Origin: Bolinopsis microptera
Lineage: Eukaryota; Ctenophora; Tentaculata; Lobata; Bolinopsidae
NCBI RefSeq assembly: GCF_026151205.1
Contig: NC_087083.1
Coordinates: 3,362,536-3,426,535, forward strand
DNA: 64,000 bases
Direction of reading: 5' to 3'
Under the pieces are notes generated by a model, which was given only the letters and a program-made list of their open reading frames with translations, ran no database searches and had not been told where the DNA came from. Each line of letters starts with the position of its first letter. The stretch's first letter is position 1. Made by a program: the position numbers and the translations under genes. Below, piece after piece: positions 1 to 27,800 of this stretch.

Positions 1-126
1 AATGTTACACCAGTTGAAAGCTGGAAGTTTGACAATATAACACTTATTACAGTGTTACATTAGTGGTATATTAGTGGTATATCCTCACTGCTCCTCTCAT
101 TGTATAATATTCACGTTATAATTGAT

Positions 127-206
127 ATTATGTATGATATGTATGATATGTATGATATGTATGATATGTATGATATGTATGATATGTATGATATGTATGA
201 TATGTA
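127..206. repeat. 9-bp array (GATATGTAT)n
   Basis: About nine copies. The rest of 1-452 shows no coding signal. Confidence 0.85.
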
Positions 207-452
207 CTATAATATAATAATATGTCTACATGACCGCACTATAATGATGTATGAGCCCTATGCTTATTGTGTGGCTAGAGTATATCATATTTGATTGTAG
301 CTTTTCAATATGAAACTGCCACACAAAATATGCAAGAAACATTTTATTTCAAGCCTTACAATTTGTAAAATCTGTGTCCACCCTGAATAAATATGTCCTG
401 ATAAGTTGTACTAGAGAACATGAGCCCCAAAACTCCAAAAGGTAACTGACCC

Positions 453-570
453 TCTCCCTTTCCCTCTCCCTCTCCCTCTCCCTCTCCCTCTCCCTCTCCC
501 TCTCCCTCTCCCTCTCCCTCTCCCTCTCCCTCTCCCTCTCCCTCTCCCTCTCCCTCTCCCTCTCCCTCTC
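453..570. repeat. hexamer array (CCCTCT)n beside calcineurin exon 9 donor
   Basis: About 19 copies of a pyrimidine hexamer. On the minus strand the array starts a few bases after the exon 9 donor. Confidence 0.9.
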
Positions 571-577
571 TTCTTAC

Positions 578-14885
<14,308 letters not shown>

Positions 14886-16700
14886 GTTGGGAAGCAAAAG
14901 GAGGTGTGAGGTTGGAAATCAGATCTTCTAAGTCAATAGCTATTCATCTCACTAACAACATATTCTGCATCAATCAAAGTTGTTACATTTTTGAAAACAA
15001 CAATATTCATTATATATACCCTATTTTTTAGGGGGGGGGGGGGGGGTCTTCATTAAAATTCTCTCGAAAATTGACAAAAAACGAGGTCCAAGATTTTCAA
15101 AATCGAATTAAAAATCTCTAAGGCTTATCTCAAAATTCTGGGTCTAGAGTTCTCTTCTAACTGATCCTAAGAACATGTCCTGAAAGTTTGAGGGTGCTTG
15201 CTCAAAAAATGTAGGAGAAGATAGATTTTTGGACCCGATCTTCAGGACGTGCGATTGAAATTTGCTCACGCAATGATTTGACAAATTCCTCGAACCAGTG
15301 ATAGTAGTAAGTCATATAAGAAAGAATTATTTCAATTGGGCACTCAGTGACTGAGCTATTAGGCTAACGTATGCCCACTGACTTTTGGCCCACCCTGTAT
15401 GATATTAAAATATTATGATGAATTGGAGTAATAAAGTTATTTCAAACAGTATGTATAATATATATATATACAATAAATTAAATTAAGTGATGCAATTGGC
15501 AGAGCACAATCGCAAATCCTGAGCAATAGATATTAGATATCATCTATTCCTCGTAGATCTTCTCCTCAGGTGTCCGGTTGAAGGAGAGATTGGATATATC
15601 GGATATATTGGAGTAATAAAGTGAACATCACTGTGTTTTAAAATTAAAATTATAATTAGCAGTGTTTAATCTGAACATCTTAGAAATTGACCTACACCTG
15701 AGGTGTGGACTGGAAACTTATGCTTCTGCAAGCATAAAATCTCAATAAATGGTATCATGGGGGTGCCAAATTGTCATTTGAATATGGAAAATTTTTTGAA
15801 AAACCTAAGGTATTAGCAAAATTGCTCGTTCAACTAAAGAAACACATGGTTTTAAAATTTTTATCAGTGAATCCCCTAGTTTACCTTTCTATTTGCTTAG
15901 GGGAGGGGGCACCACTGTGTACGAAATGGTTCAGACTAATAAAAGGGTCGATATCGAGTTTGGAGAACAGAGGGAGCCAGCTGGGAATGGATGGATTGAC
16001 AAGGAAAAAAAGAAAGGCTGCCAGTAATTGTATGACTATTTCCATTATTGAGACGTTTTTAATATTTAATTTAAGAGGGTTTTTAAAATTTTTATAGGAC
16101 TGGTTCACAGTGTGAACAGATTCCAGATTTATATAATTTTACACTGATATTTAATAAATGATTAAAAGAACCAATTTAAAAGTTGCCATACTAAAGCCTT
16201 TAGGTCCAAAAATATACCTATTATGTTCACTTAAAAACAACTCTAAATCAGTAGGCTATCACTCTATTAATGCACCACACCGCTACCTCCACAGCACTAA
16301 AAGTTATACAATAAATTCTACAATACTACTTTTGCATAGTGATGGAGACCGGTGTCCATACAAAACATTTACTAGGTTGCCGTTTGATTTGAGCAATAGC
16401 GAACAGCACGCACACTCCTTTTCCCCGTCAACTAAACCTATATCTAATCTATTTAAAGAGTGACAACCATACTACACATTGAATTAGGATACCTTTAAAT
16501 ATCAAATTGATTTATCGTAAACTTGTTTACTCTGTAATAAATGGCATAAAATTGAAATTTTGGTTTAACTGAGTAAAGTTGCAACCCCCACAGATTGTGA
16601 AATATGACATAGCTGAAATCGGGAAAACGTGAAAGGAGGTTTAAATTGTGTTTACTCACATTATATGATAAGATTGTATGATAAAATTGTATGTATAAAA
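14886..16700. other. intergenic; one solitary mariner-type end near 15398
   Basis: The stretch holds a G-run at about 15030 and ACTTTTGGCCCACCCTGTA ending at 15399. The latter resembles the inverse terminus of the element at 3880-5381; no partner end is visible. No host gene is seen. Confidence 0.5.
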
Positions 16701-16704
16701 TTGT

Positions 16705-17730
16705 ATGTATGACAGTTATTACATCAGTAACCCTGTTCGTTTCTTATACAAACGGTATGTAGATGATGCTGGTTCCTTAGCCAAATCCAGAGAAGAAGCA
16801 CTGGATATGTTACAACGCATAGCCGACCAGGATCCCGATAACAGAATCAAGTGGGAGATCGAGTTCCCGTCTACCCCTGCGGATTTTGTCCCGTTCCTGA
16901 GTACGGAAATCCGGATCGATGAGGAAGGAAAAGTGCACCACAGATTCTACAGGAAAACCCAGAACAAGGGGATAACATTACACCAGAAGTCACACCACCC
17001 GGACTCAGTGAAGGAGGAGTGTAAGAAGAACTTCTACCGTAATGCCACCATTGCTTCCTCAGGACCCCAGGAACTCGATCATTCAGTTAAGATCATCGAT
17101 GATCTCTTAAAGAAAAATGGACACCAACCTCTGAGTCATAACGCAAGGAACAGGAGGACTAGGAGAAGACGTCAAACCACACCTGACTCTGTCCCACTCA
17201 CCTTACCATTCATCTCTGGAACAGTTTGTAATAAGATTCGCAACTACATCAAATCTAACAAACTCCCCATCAGAGTTATTTTTACACCTGGTAAGAAGTT
17301 ACAGGACATCTTCTGCCGCTCTCGTCCACTGGATAAGAAGACTTGTGACCTTGGTAACCCTAACAATTGTGAGATCTGCCCTAGACTCACAGGAACAACA
17401 TGCTCAACAAAAGGAGCTATTTACTTAGTTACTTGCGAGTTATGTGGTAAGAGATACTGTGGGGAAACTGAGAGAAGCCTCCATGCTCGTCTGATGGAGC
17501 ACAGACAGGCTGCTAGGAATCCTAGAGCACATCCAGAGAATGGGGTTGGACAGCACTACGCATCTCTACATCCTAACCGAACCCCAGTTTTATCTTTTAA
17601 GTTACTTGATTTACAGAGTAAAACTGTTCGTAGAAAGATTGTAGAAGCGATGTATATATTGAGATTAAGTCCTGAAATGAATGATCGTTCTGAGTTGAGT
17701 TATTTGTACAAATATTTAGTCGATGTTTAA
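16705..17730 (+). pseudogene. Penelope-like element ORF: C-terminal reverse transcriptase plus GIY-YIG endonuclease, 5'-truncated
   Basis: The 341-codon ORF begins inside the reverse transcriptase. The catalytic box RYVDD is at residues 17-21, followed by palm/thumb sequence (PADFVPFLSTEIRIDEEGKV). Residues 145-156 are Arg-rich. A Cys cluster follows (C214, C222, C225, C233), then a GIY-YIG nuclease with GAIY (237-240), YCG (251-253) and R262. RT joined to GIY-YIG is diagnostic of Penelope-like elements. Full elements are roughly twice as long; the upstream RT motifs are missing. The ORF is otherwise intact, so the insertion may be fairly young. A 3' tail runs to AATAAA at about 18113. Confidence 0.88.
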
Positions 17731-19143
17731 CTAGTAAATAATGTATTGATAGGACTATCTTGGATAGTAACCATGACAACCGAGTTATCGTTGCTTAAGT
17801 GCTGATTTTATCATTAGTTTTTACACATGAACTGTGAATTCTGAACAACCAGTTTTACGTTTACTAATTAGTTTAGTATCATGAGTCGTACAGTATTTAG
17901 TTGTATTAGCTTACATTTCTTCTTGTCGTATTTTTTGTTGTTTTGACATTTTTTGCAATTACATTTTTGGGTCATATTTCGTAAATTTTATTTCTCTGTT
18001 TTTGTTTTAATGTTATTTTAAATTTCTTTCCGTCGTTAATTTTTACACATGTTTAACAATTTTATTACAGAACTGAAGAAGACGTTGTTACGTGGAATGA
18101 TTATTTCAATTCAATAAAGTTTCTAGCCTAAAGTTTGCTGCTTCAATTTGTTCGCAAGTTAAGAGTCTAAAGAGAAATTCTCCAAGAGAAATCAAGTTCA
18201 AATGCGACTCATAAATATAGCCCCCTTGAACTATTGTATGTACACATGCAAATTATCTTTTCTCAAATTACCATTAAATCTAAAGTAGCTAGTAACTTGA
18301 CCAATTATTATATATTAACCGGTCCCTTCTTATTATTGATGCATGGAAAATTAAATTATTCACCTTACTGAGGCAGCCAACCAACGCGCGGCTTTATTTT
18401 TATGATACGATACAATTAATACCAAAATTTAAATTTGTTTTCCTACAAATTTGTTTTTCTATCCAGAAGAAAATTCTATTTCTAATGATGTCATTATACT
18501 CGTCTGGATGTCTTGATATGAGAGCGATGCTCTCAAATAGCTATAGCTGTCTATCAGCTGTCCAGACCCTTCGACGGTCGCACGCTACTGCAAGCGAAAG
18601 GGCTCTGGTTAGATGTTAGAGCAACTTTGGTTAAAGCAATAAAATATTTGTTTCGTCAACGAGTTCAATTCGGCGCGCGTCCTGATAAGTTATAAACCTA
18701 AAAGAAGAGCATTATGAATATTTTAGGTTCAAATATATATGCCATGTTCAATGTTGCAAATAAACGTTTTATTATGTATTAGCTCTGAGCTTATAATATA
18801 GTATATTAGTTGGTAGTGGAAAGTATTGTAATTATGTAGATTTTTACTGGGTCTTTTAACCTTTGGCCGGGATTCAGGATTGTTGACGGATGTTACTCGT
18901 CTAAATTTCTTCGAAGTAGCGCGCGCCGCTTTCTTCTCGAAATGTTATGATGGCAAGTAGCGCGCGCCGGGCCTGATTATTAACAATGGTCAACCGGGAT
19001 TGCACCATGCGTCGTACTTGAAACGGTGCAAAAGTATAAACTCGCTCAGTGGAAACCGGCCGCATTAAAGTAAATTATATTTATTTATAAAATACTTCGT
19101 AGTACTTTTCGAAATGAAGAAATTTGTAGCGCAATGCACAAAA
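17731..19143. other. 3' tail of the Penelope-like element, then intergenic DNA
   Basis: The tail includes CTGAAGAAGACGTTGTTACG and AATAAA near 18113. From about 18150 to 19143 I see no gene, only GCGCGC-rich patches. Confidence 0.5.
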
Positions 19144-19487
19144 GGGGCTAAGTGCAAAAAAAGCTGCTGCTCACTGCTGCTCACTGCTGCTCACTGCTGC
19201 TCACTGCTGCTCACTGCTGCTCACTGCTGCTCACTGCTGCTCACTGCTGCTCACTGCTGCTCACTGCAGTGAGCAGCAGTGAGCAGCAGTGAGCAGCAGT
19301 GAGCAGCAGTGAGCAGCAGTGAGCAGCAGTGAGCAGCAGTTAGTAGCAGTGAGCAGCATTAATTGACGATGTCAATTCATGGCAGCTCGGCGCGGCACAG
19401 TAGCGCATCTCGCGGCACAGTAACGCATCGCGCTACAATGAGCAACAGTGAGCAGCAGTGAGCAGCAGTTTCTTTGCACTTAGCCCC
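19144..19487. mobile_element. fold-back element with TGCTGCTCAC palindrome
   Basis: The ends GGGGCTAAGTGCAAA (19144-19158) and its inverse (19473-19487) enclose a palindrome. Ten-bp repeats CTGCTGCTCA run up to 19266, then the exact inverse. A second inverted pair (about 19357-19407 with 19555-19612, sharing TTGACGATGTCAATTCAT) overlaps the right half. Confidence 0.7.
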
Positions 19488-20625
19488 GCCTGTGAATGTG
19501 TTACTGTGCCGCGCCGCGCACTCATTTATGCTTCTCGCTAGATCGGCGAAATTGGAAATGCGCTACTGTGCCTGGCCTCGCCGAGCTGCGATGAATTGAC
19601 ATCGTCAATTAATGAAGACATCATGTATGGCGGTCTATTGAATGACAATGTCAACCCTTTGAGATTGTTGCTTTGCGAAGCACAGCAATGTTCTTCAATG
19701 CGAAGAAAGATTGATTGTTGATAGATCGCGCGGCGCGAGTCCTCCAAAGCGGTCTATAATGGAAAAGATACATAAAACGAACGAGCGTGCTAAATCACTC
19801 TACATAACAGTCGATCTTCAAGATTGTTCTAAAAGGGGCCCCGACAGTTGAAACCAACTTCAATCGATGTATTTTCGGACGCTGATTCCGAATCACCCCC
19901 ATGATGGATACGATCTAAATTTTTTCGAAACGACCCCAGGATCGCAAAGTTCTATGATTGAATTAGAAATAACGAGCCAGTTCAGTCCAACAAAAACGAG
20001 CAAATACTATGACTATGAGCATGGAGCATATGTGATTTGACATCATAAGACTTTAGTTAACTAATAACTATCATTATGGATAGTTTATTGTATTTGTACA
20101 TTGTATATTGTACTTGTATAACTATAACTGTAGTACTCTATAAGTATAAGTATAACTATAACTATAAGTATGATATTCCTGAGGAAAATTTGAGACAAGA
20201 CAAACTAAAATTGTACGATTAAAAATTGTTGAACTATAATGCTAGACAAATAACACCAAATATCAAAGAAATAACACCAGAGAAAATATTTTGCATCATA
20301 TGAAAAATAAATCAACTTCTCAACTTGATTTTTATTGCCATAATAATAACAGCCACCGACTGAGTAACTAAACGTATGCGGTTACCATGGTTACCATGGT
20401 TACTATGGTATCGGTGAGTTATAGTCATCGTATACATTTTGAGAATTTGCTCAAATCACAGGGATAATTCGATATCTTCATTTCGGCTGATTTCGCAGTG
20501 GGCTGTTATAAAACGCTATAAAACAGTCGTTCGATAACACAAATAGAGTAAGAAAATATAAATAGATCATCTGAGCAACACTCCATCACAACTGTTACCA
20601 TGACAACACTCTATCTTAGCGCGCC
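19488..20625. other. intergenic between the two genes
   Basis: Short TATAAGTATAACTATAAC runs near 20130 and one GTTACCATGGTTACCATGG patch near 20380. No gene is seen. Confidence 0.5.
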
Positions 20626-20708
20626 TCAACCCTCCTCCAAGTTGATGGTGTGGTCGTTTTCCATCGCGTAAAAGTGAGGTGGTAAGGGTGACATCCCGTC
20701 TACATCCA
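20626..20708 (-). CDS. KCNMA1: possible alternative last exon of Slo1
   Basis: The acceptor TCTTTTCAG is followed by an open frame VDGMSPLPPHFYAMENDHTI then NLEEG and TGA. Its phase (needs one preceding base) fits a direct join from exon 28, skipping exon 29, or a weak internal donor in exon 29 at 20976. Coding status is inferred only. Confidence 0.5.
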
Positions 20709-21753
20709 CTGAAAAGATACGGCAACTAATTACTCGGTACAATCACATCTAGGTTGAGAGACGAGAGTTCAGTTTATAACTTTATTGGATTTGTTACCAT
20801 GACAACACTACTAAAACCTGTGAATATCGAAAGTTTCAGTCAGAATGTTTCCAGGCTTCAACGACAATTAGTTGTAATCAGTTAGCTCCCAGTCTCAAAT
20901 CCTCATAACTTAATTTAGCTATACAATTATTTATTATTAACGATGAAATTACATACTGTCAGGAGGGTTGGGCACCAGGTGAGTTTCCTGAACTACACCT
21001 CCCTGAACTATCCCTCCTCGCTCTGTGTTTTCTCTTATTCCACAGTCTCAGCAGACGCCTGTGCTTCATGGCGAACAGTTTGAGGTTTGGAGACCTGTGA
21101 GGAGAGGCCAGCTCCTCGGAGAGAGTCGTGCTGATTTGTATTGTGTCTGGCTGGTCTGAAGTCTGTAGAAGTGGACAGCAAGCTGAGCTCTCCTCTTCAA
21201 TTGTTAAGGCTACTTGATGCTGGGATCTTTGCTTTTCCCGCTTCTTATCTGTAGCAGTTGATTTTAGAGGGGCTCTTTTTGTCCAGCTGTGTAGCTCTCA
21301 TCTTTGCTAGCGACTCAGCAGTAACCATGACAACACTACTGTTACCAAGCAACTCCCGTGTAAAGGACACAGCATTTTCTGCTCTGGCTGATGTTCACCT
21401 CAGAACACTCAGCAAGTTATCTTTCTCCCAGCTTCAAATACTGCTCTATTGTTATAATTCTCAGTCTGCTAGCAGTTTTTGCCTCGTTTCTTCAAGTATA
21501 CAACGACAAACGTCGCCCAGCCAAAATGTTACTTATAATAGCGTCAAATTTATAATTTATATCGTGTAATATTTAGCAGTCAGTCGGCTTTAATTATTGT
21601 GTACAAATTTTTGGAATTAAACAGGCTGTAATTGAAAACATTCGCTAATGTAATAATTGATGAAAATTAACGGTGTTAACAGAATTATTAATGAGGCTAA
21701 CTCTGGTTACAAAATGTGCTGGTATCAATACAACTCTGCATGCGAAAGTAGTG

Positions 21754-21808
<55 letters not shown>

Positions 21809-24800
21809 AAGTGTACTAACTGCCTGTGGGAGGTAGGGGTGAGTTTGAGTAGCTGTACTCGTTGTCTGACGAGTCGCTCTCGTCATTCTTGTCAGTGTCT
21901 TCTAGAGGAAAGTTGTGCTCCATCTCCGACTGGGCCAGTACAAATACCTGCCGGACAATGCAGAGCTAAAACATACACTATATACTATACATTACTATAC
22001 ACTACTATACACTACTATACCATATACATACACTATATACACTACTATACGCTATACACTATACACTCTAACTCGGGCATATACCAGTGATACCACAGTT
22101 ATACTCGAGAACATTCTCTTTTTCATAAAATAATTTAAGATTTAAGCGTTATATAACGGCGTTATTGGATCATTAACTGTCTTATTAAGAAAAGGTTCCT
22201 TTGCTGGCGACCTTCTGATTTAATAAATGCGATTATGGAGAGTCTGCTAATGTCAGCCTTGGAGTTGGAGCAACCTTTACGAAACCAATCTGAAATAATG
22301 GGTAAAGTAACCACTAATAAATACCTTGTCACTAGGACGGAGCTTAGCGTCGTAAGGTGGCGCTGTGTTCACATATCTGTCCTCATTGTCTCTACCATTC
22401 CTCCCTCTCTCCCTGCTGATAAGAATTGAATGATAGACTAGCAGGATCACTTGGCTCTTTATTTGGGTAGAAACTTCTGAGCAGCCGTATAAACCAGTCT
22501 AGAATAACAACTTTATTTCGAATAAAATATTTCATAACCATGTTTTGCGCGGGATTTCTTCAAATTCGAGTACAATTTTAGATCAGTTTATAGTACTGTA
22601 AGCAGTGTAAACACTACTGTTACCATGACAACACTACTGTTACCATGACAACACTACTGTTACCATGACAACACTACTGTTACCATGACAACACTACTGT
22701 TACCATGACAACACTACTGTTACCAAGACAACACTACTCAACATGAGGACTCTAACTAAATATAGTTAGACGACTCTAATTACTATATTTACTCGCTGGA
22801 GGTGGGGGATTTCTTGTTAGATCCTTTGTGTGTTTTCTTGTAGCAGCGGTAGAGACCGAGAGCAAGCATCGAGTGTCTTCTAAGTAGCATCTCGAATAGT
22901 TCCCCGTATACCTGGTCAGTGATAAATTAATCTACTTACTGCTTAGTTGCACCTATATACAACTATCAACCATGTAACAACTATGTAACAACTATGTAAC
23001 AACTATGTAACAACCATGTAACAACTATGTCACAACTATGTAACAACTATGTAACAACTATGTAACAACCATGTTACAACTATGTCACAACTATGTAACA
23101 ACTATGTAACAACTATGTAACAACTATGTAACAATTAAATTACCCTTATTCCAGAGAAGCGCTCGTCAGCTAAAGAGATCTGAGCTATTCTGCAGCTCAT
23201 TCTCGTCCTTAACCAAGGACGGAACTTGTTCAGACCTATTGCGATTCCACAATCATCTGGAAGAGAAAACAACTTTTAGTATTACTTTAATAATAGAGTT
23301 ATAATTGTTTAATAATGTTCGATTAAAGCGCCAATCAGAAATTCTTGATAAAGTGATACTCAATTTGGAGGAAAATGTACAAATAGAAATAACTTTGCGA
23401 AGGAGGAAAAAGTTTGCGGAGGGGTTTGATAAGGAGTTTGATAAGGAGTTTGATAAGCGTATATCACACGCTCATGTTTGCGATGCAAACATTATAGTGT
23501 GTCATGAGTTGGTTTTTTTAGATACAATTCATTAAAACACTGACCGAGGTCTGTGAAAGCCAGGTAACCAGGTAACCAGGTAACCAGGTAACCAGGTAAC
23601 CAGGTAACCAGGTAACCAGGTAACCAGGTAACCAGGTAACCAGGTAACCAGGTAACCAGGTAACCAGGTAACCAGGTAACCAGGTAACCAGGTAACCAGG
23701 TAACCAGGTAACCAGGTAACCAGGTAACCAGGTAACCAGGTTATTAAAACACTGACCGAGGTCTGCGAAAGCGTCGTCAGGGTCCTGGGAGTGAGAGTCA
23801 ATCCCAGTTATCAGAGTTCTGATTATCCTCATCAGCTTCTCATTGTAGAACGTCTGTAATTTTATAAAACATGTTAATTAGTAAGGATTAATTAATTGAA
23901 TAGACGTTGTAACAGGGTTGATGAATGAGGACAGTAGTGACAATATAGTATTCTTATATAGTGACTATGTGCCCTGTAAACTCCTGGCAATTTTGTTATT
24001 AGAAAAATGTGGTCCTTCAAATTCAATGGTTCATGCAATCATGTCATCCTCCATTATTCGGCGATAATTAAACAATTGTTGACGATAATTCAACCCTTTT
24101 CAAAATACACTCTGATATTTCAAAACTATGCAAAATCTTCGATTGTAATCCACAGAGCTCCGACTAAAGAATGTAATTACATGATTATACCTCATACGTT
24201 ACTATGATTCCTAATAAGTCACGTGTATTTACATCTACTGTTCAATGCACACTTAACATGGATAATGCTAATAGCTGGTCATGTGCTATCTGGTTAGGGA
24301 GTGGAGTCAAACAATACACAATACAATACAATACATTTGTAAATACAACATGCGCTATCTGGTTAGGGAGTGGAGTCAAACAATACACAATACAATACAA
24401 TACATTTGTAAATACAACATGCGCTATCTGGTTAGGGAGTGGAGTCAAACAATACACAATACAATACAATACATTTGTAAATACAACATGCGCTATCTGG
24501 TTAGGGAGTGGAGTCAAACAATACACAATACAATACAATACATTTGTAAATACAACATGCGCTATCTGGTTAGGGAGTGGAGTCAAACAATACACAATAC
24601 AATACAATACATTTGTAAATGTAAATACAACATGCGCTATCTGGTTAGGGAGTGGAGTCAAACAATACACAATACAATACAATACATTTGTAAATACAAC
24701 ATGCGCTATCTGGTTAGGGAGTGGAGTCAAACAATACACAATACAATACAATACATTTGTAAATACAACATGCGCTATCTGGTTAGGGAGTGGAGTCAAA

Positions 24801-27800
24801 CAATACACAATACAATACAATACATTTGTAAATACAACATGCGCTATCTGGTTAGGGAGTGGAGTCAAACAATACACAATACAATACAATACATTTGTAA
24901 ATGTAAATACAACATGCGCTATCTGGTTAGGGAGTGGAGTCAAACAATACACAATACAATACAATACATTTGTAAATACAACATGCGCTATCTGGTTAGG
25001 GAGTGGAGTCAAACAATACACAATACAATACAATACATTTGTAAATACAACATGCGCTATCTGGTTAGGGAGTGGAGTCAAACAATACACAATACAATAC
25101 AATACATTTGTAAATACAACATGCGCTATCTGGTTAGGGAGTGGAGTCAAACAATACACAATACAATACAATACATTTGTAAATACAACATGCGCTATCT
25201 GGTTAGGGAGTGGAGTCAAACAATACACAATACAATACAATACATTTGTAAATACAACATGCGCTATCTGGTTAGGGAGTGGAGTCAAACAATACACAAT
25301 ACAATACAATACATTTGTAAATACAACATGCGCTATCTGGTTAGGGAGTGGAGTCAAACAATACACAATACAATACAATACATTTGTAAATGTAAATACA
25401 ACATGCGCTATCTGGTTAGGGAGTGGAGTCAAACAATACACAATACAATACAATACATTTGTAAATACAACATGCGCTATCTGGTTAGGGAGTGGAGTCA
25501 AACAATACACAATACAATACAATACATTTGTAAATGTAAATACAACATGCGCTATCTGGTTAGGGAGTGGAGTCAAACAATACACAATACAATACAATAC
25601 ATTTGTAAATACAACATGCGCTATCTGGTTAGGGAGTGTAGTCAAACACTACAGAACAATACATTTGTAAATACAACAAACACTCTTAACACTACAGGAC
25701 ATGCGGGTTATCTGGACACTAGATATTATTGTATAACATAGTAACCATGGTAACCATGGTAACCATGGTAACCTTCACGCTACATGCTCTCTGGGAACAT
25801 AGTTAACATTAACACGTGTAGCAGAATCTCGCGTTTTACCAACGATAAGATAGAGTCGAGTACTGACACGATGAAGGCTTGGCCCTTAGCGAAAGGGGGT
25901 GAGGCGGTGCCGAGAGACTGGTCGCTGTCCCCTCGGTCCAGCACCATGAATTCTACATTCGTATCCTGCACTGCATGGGGCGCGTGTGAGGCGAGTGCTG
26001 CTTAATTAATTAAGAAGCTGACCAGATCCCCTTTTTTGGATTGTCTTAATCCTCAAACTTTGTTATTTTCATTTAAAATAAGTCAATAAGTGCTCTATCC
26101 GGTCAGCTTCTTTATAAAACTATCTGATAAATTTACCAAAGAGAGAATAGCGTCCAGCACGGAAACAATGAAGGCTTGTCCTCGAGTGAAGGGCAGAGCC
26201 ATGTGCAACCCCCTTTGTGAGGAGTCCTTCGACTTCTCCATGAATTGCACATTAGAATCATTTACTGTAAAAGGGTTATTCAAAATACATGCACATTAGA
26301 ATCATTTACATGCATCAAGCTAATTACATAACTTATTACATGCATCAAGCTAACTACATATCGCAAGATTAAAATGTCAAATATTGGAAAGGGTTTGTAC
26401 ACAATGTACAGGTGAAACCTATTTAAATAACGTTACCTATCTCCGAGATAATGGGTACTTGCATCCTGTTTCTCTTCGGTTTCTCGTTCAGAGCATACTT
26501 GAAGGAGCGTGGAGCTATCAGCTCAGTTCCACCGCAGCCTTTTATCTGCCACAAGTTTATTATTAGTGTAACTATGGTAACTAGTAGTGTAACTATGGTA
26601 ACTAGTAGTGTAACTATGGTAACTAGTAGTGTAACAGGGCATAATTAAAGGAGCGTGGAGCTATCAGCTCAGTTCCACCGCAGCCTTTTATCTGTCACAA
26701 GTTTATTATTAGTGTAACTATGGTAACTAGTAGTGTAACTATGGTAACTAGTAGTGTAACTATGGTAACTAGTAGTGTAACTATGGTAACTAGTAGTGTA
26801 ACTATGGTAACTATTAGTGTAACTATGGTAACTAGTAGTGTAACTATGGTAACTAGTAGTGTAACTATGGTAACTAGTAGTGTAACTATGGTAACTAGTA
26901 GTGTAACAGGGCATAATTAAAGGAGCGTGGAGCTATCAGCTCAGTTCCACCGCAGCCTTTTATCTGTCACAAGTTTATTATTAGTGTAACTATGGTAACT
27001 AGTAGTGTAACTATGGTAACTAGTAGTGTAACTATGGTAACTAGTAGTGTAACTATGGTAACTAGTAGTGTAACTATGGTAACTATTAGTGTAACTATGG
27101 TAACTAGTAGTGTAACTATGGTAACTAGTAGTGTAACTATGGTAACTAGTAGTGTAACTATGGTAACTAGTAGTGTAACTATGGTAACTAGTAGTGTAAC
27201 TATGGTAACTAGTAGTGTAACTATGGTAACTAGTAGTGTAACTATGGTAACTAGTAGTGTAACTATGGTAACTAGTAGTGTAACTATGGTAACTAGTAGT
27301 GTAACTATGGTAACTAGTAGTGTAACAGGGCATAATTAAAGGAGCGTGGAGCTATTAGCTCAGTTCCACCGCAGCCTTTTATCTGCCACAAGTTTATTAT
27401 TAGTGTAACTATGGTAACTAGTAGTGTAACTATGGTAACTAGTAGTGTAACTATGGTAACTAGTAGTGTAACTATGGTAACTAGTAGTGTAACTATGGTA
27501 ACTAGTAGTGTAACTATGGTAACTAGTAGTGTAACTATGGTAACTAGTAGTGTAACTATGGTAACTATTAGTGTAACTATGGTAACTAGTAGTGTAACTA
27601 TGGTAACTAGTAGTGTAACTATGGTAACTAGTAGTGTAACTATGGTAACTAGTAGTGTAACTATGGTAACTAGTAGTGTAACTATGGTAACTAGTAGTGT
27701 AACTATGGTAACTAGTAGTGTAACTATGGTAACTAGTAGTGTAACTATGGTAACTAGTAGTGTAACTATGGTAACTAGTAGTGTAACTATGGTAACTAGT

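Noticed and set aside
24204-25741. ORFs of 467-488 codons on both strands
   Set aside because: The 69-bp repeat is a multiple of three without stops, so openness is automatic; no domain and no splice context.
25780-26283. Two separate small genes or paralogues
   Set aside because: Both fit one Slo1 gene as alternative versions of a single exon with equal phases.
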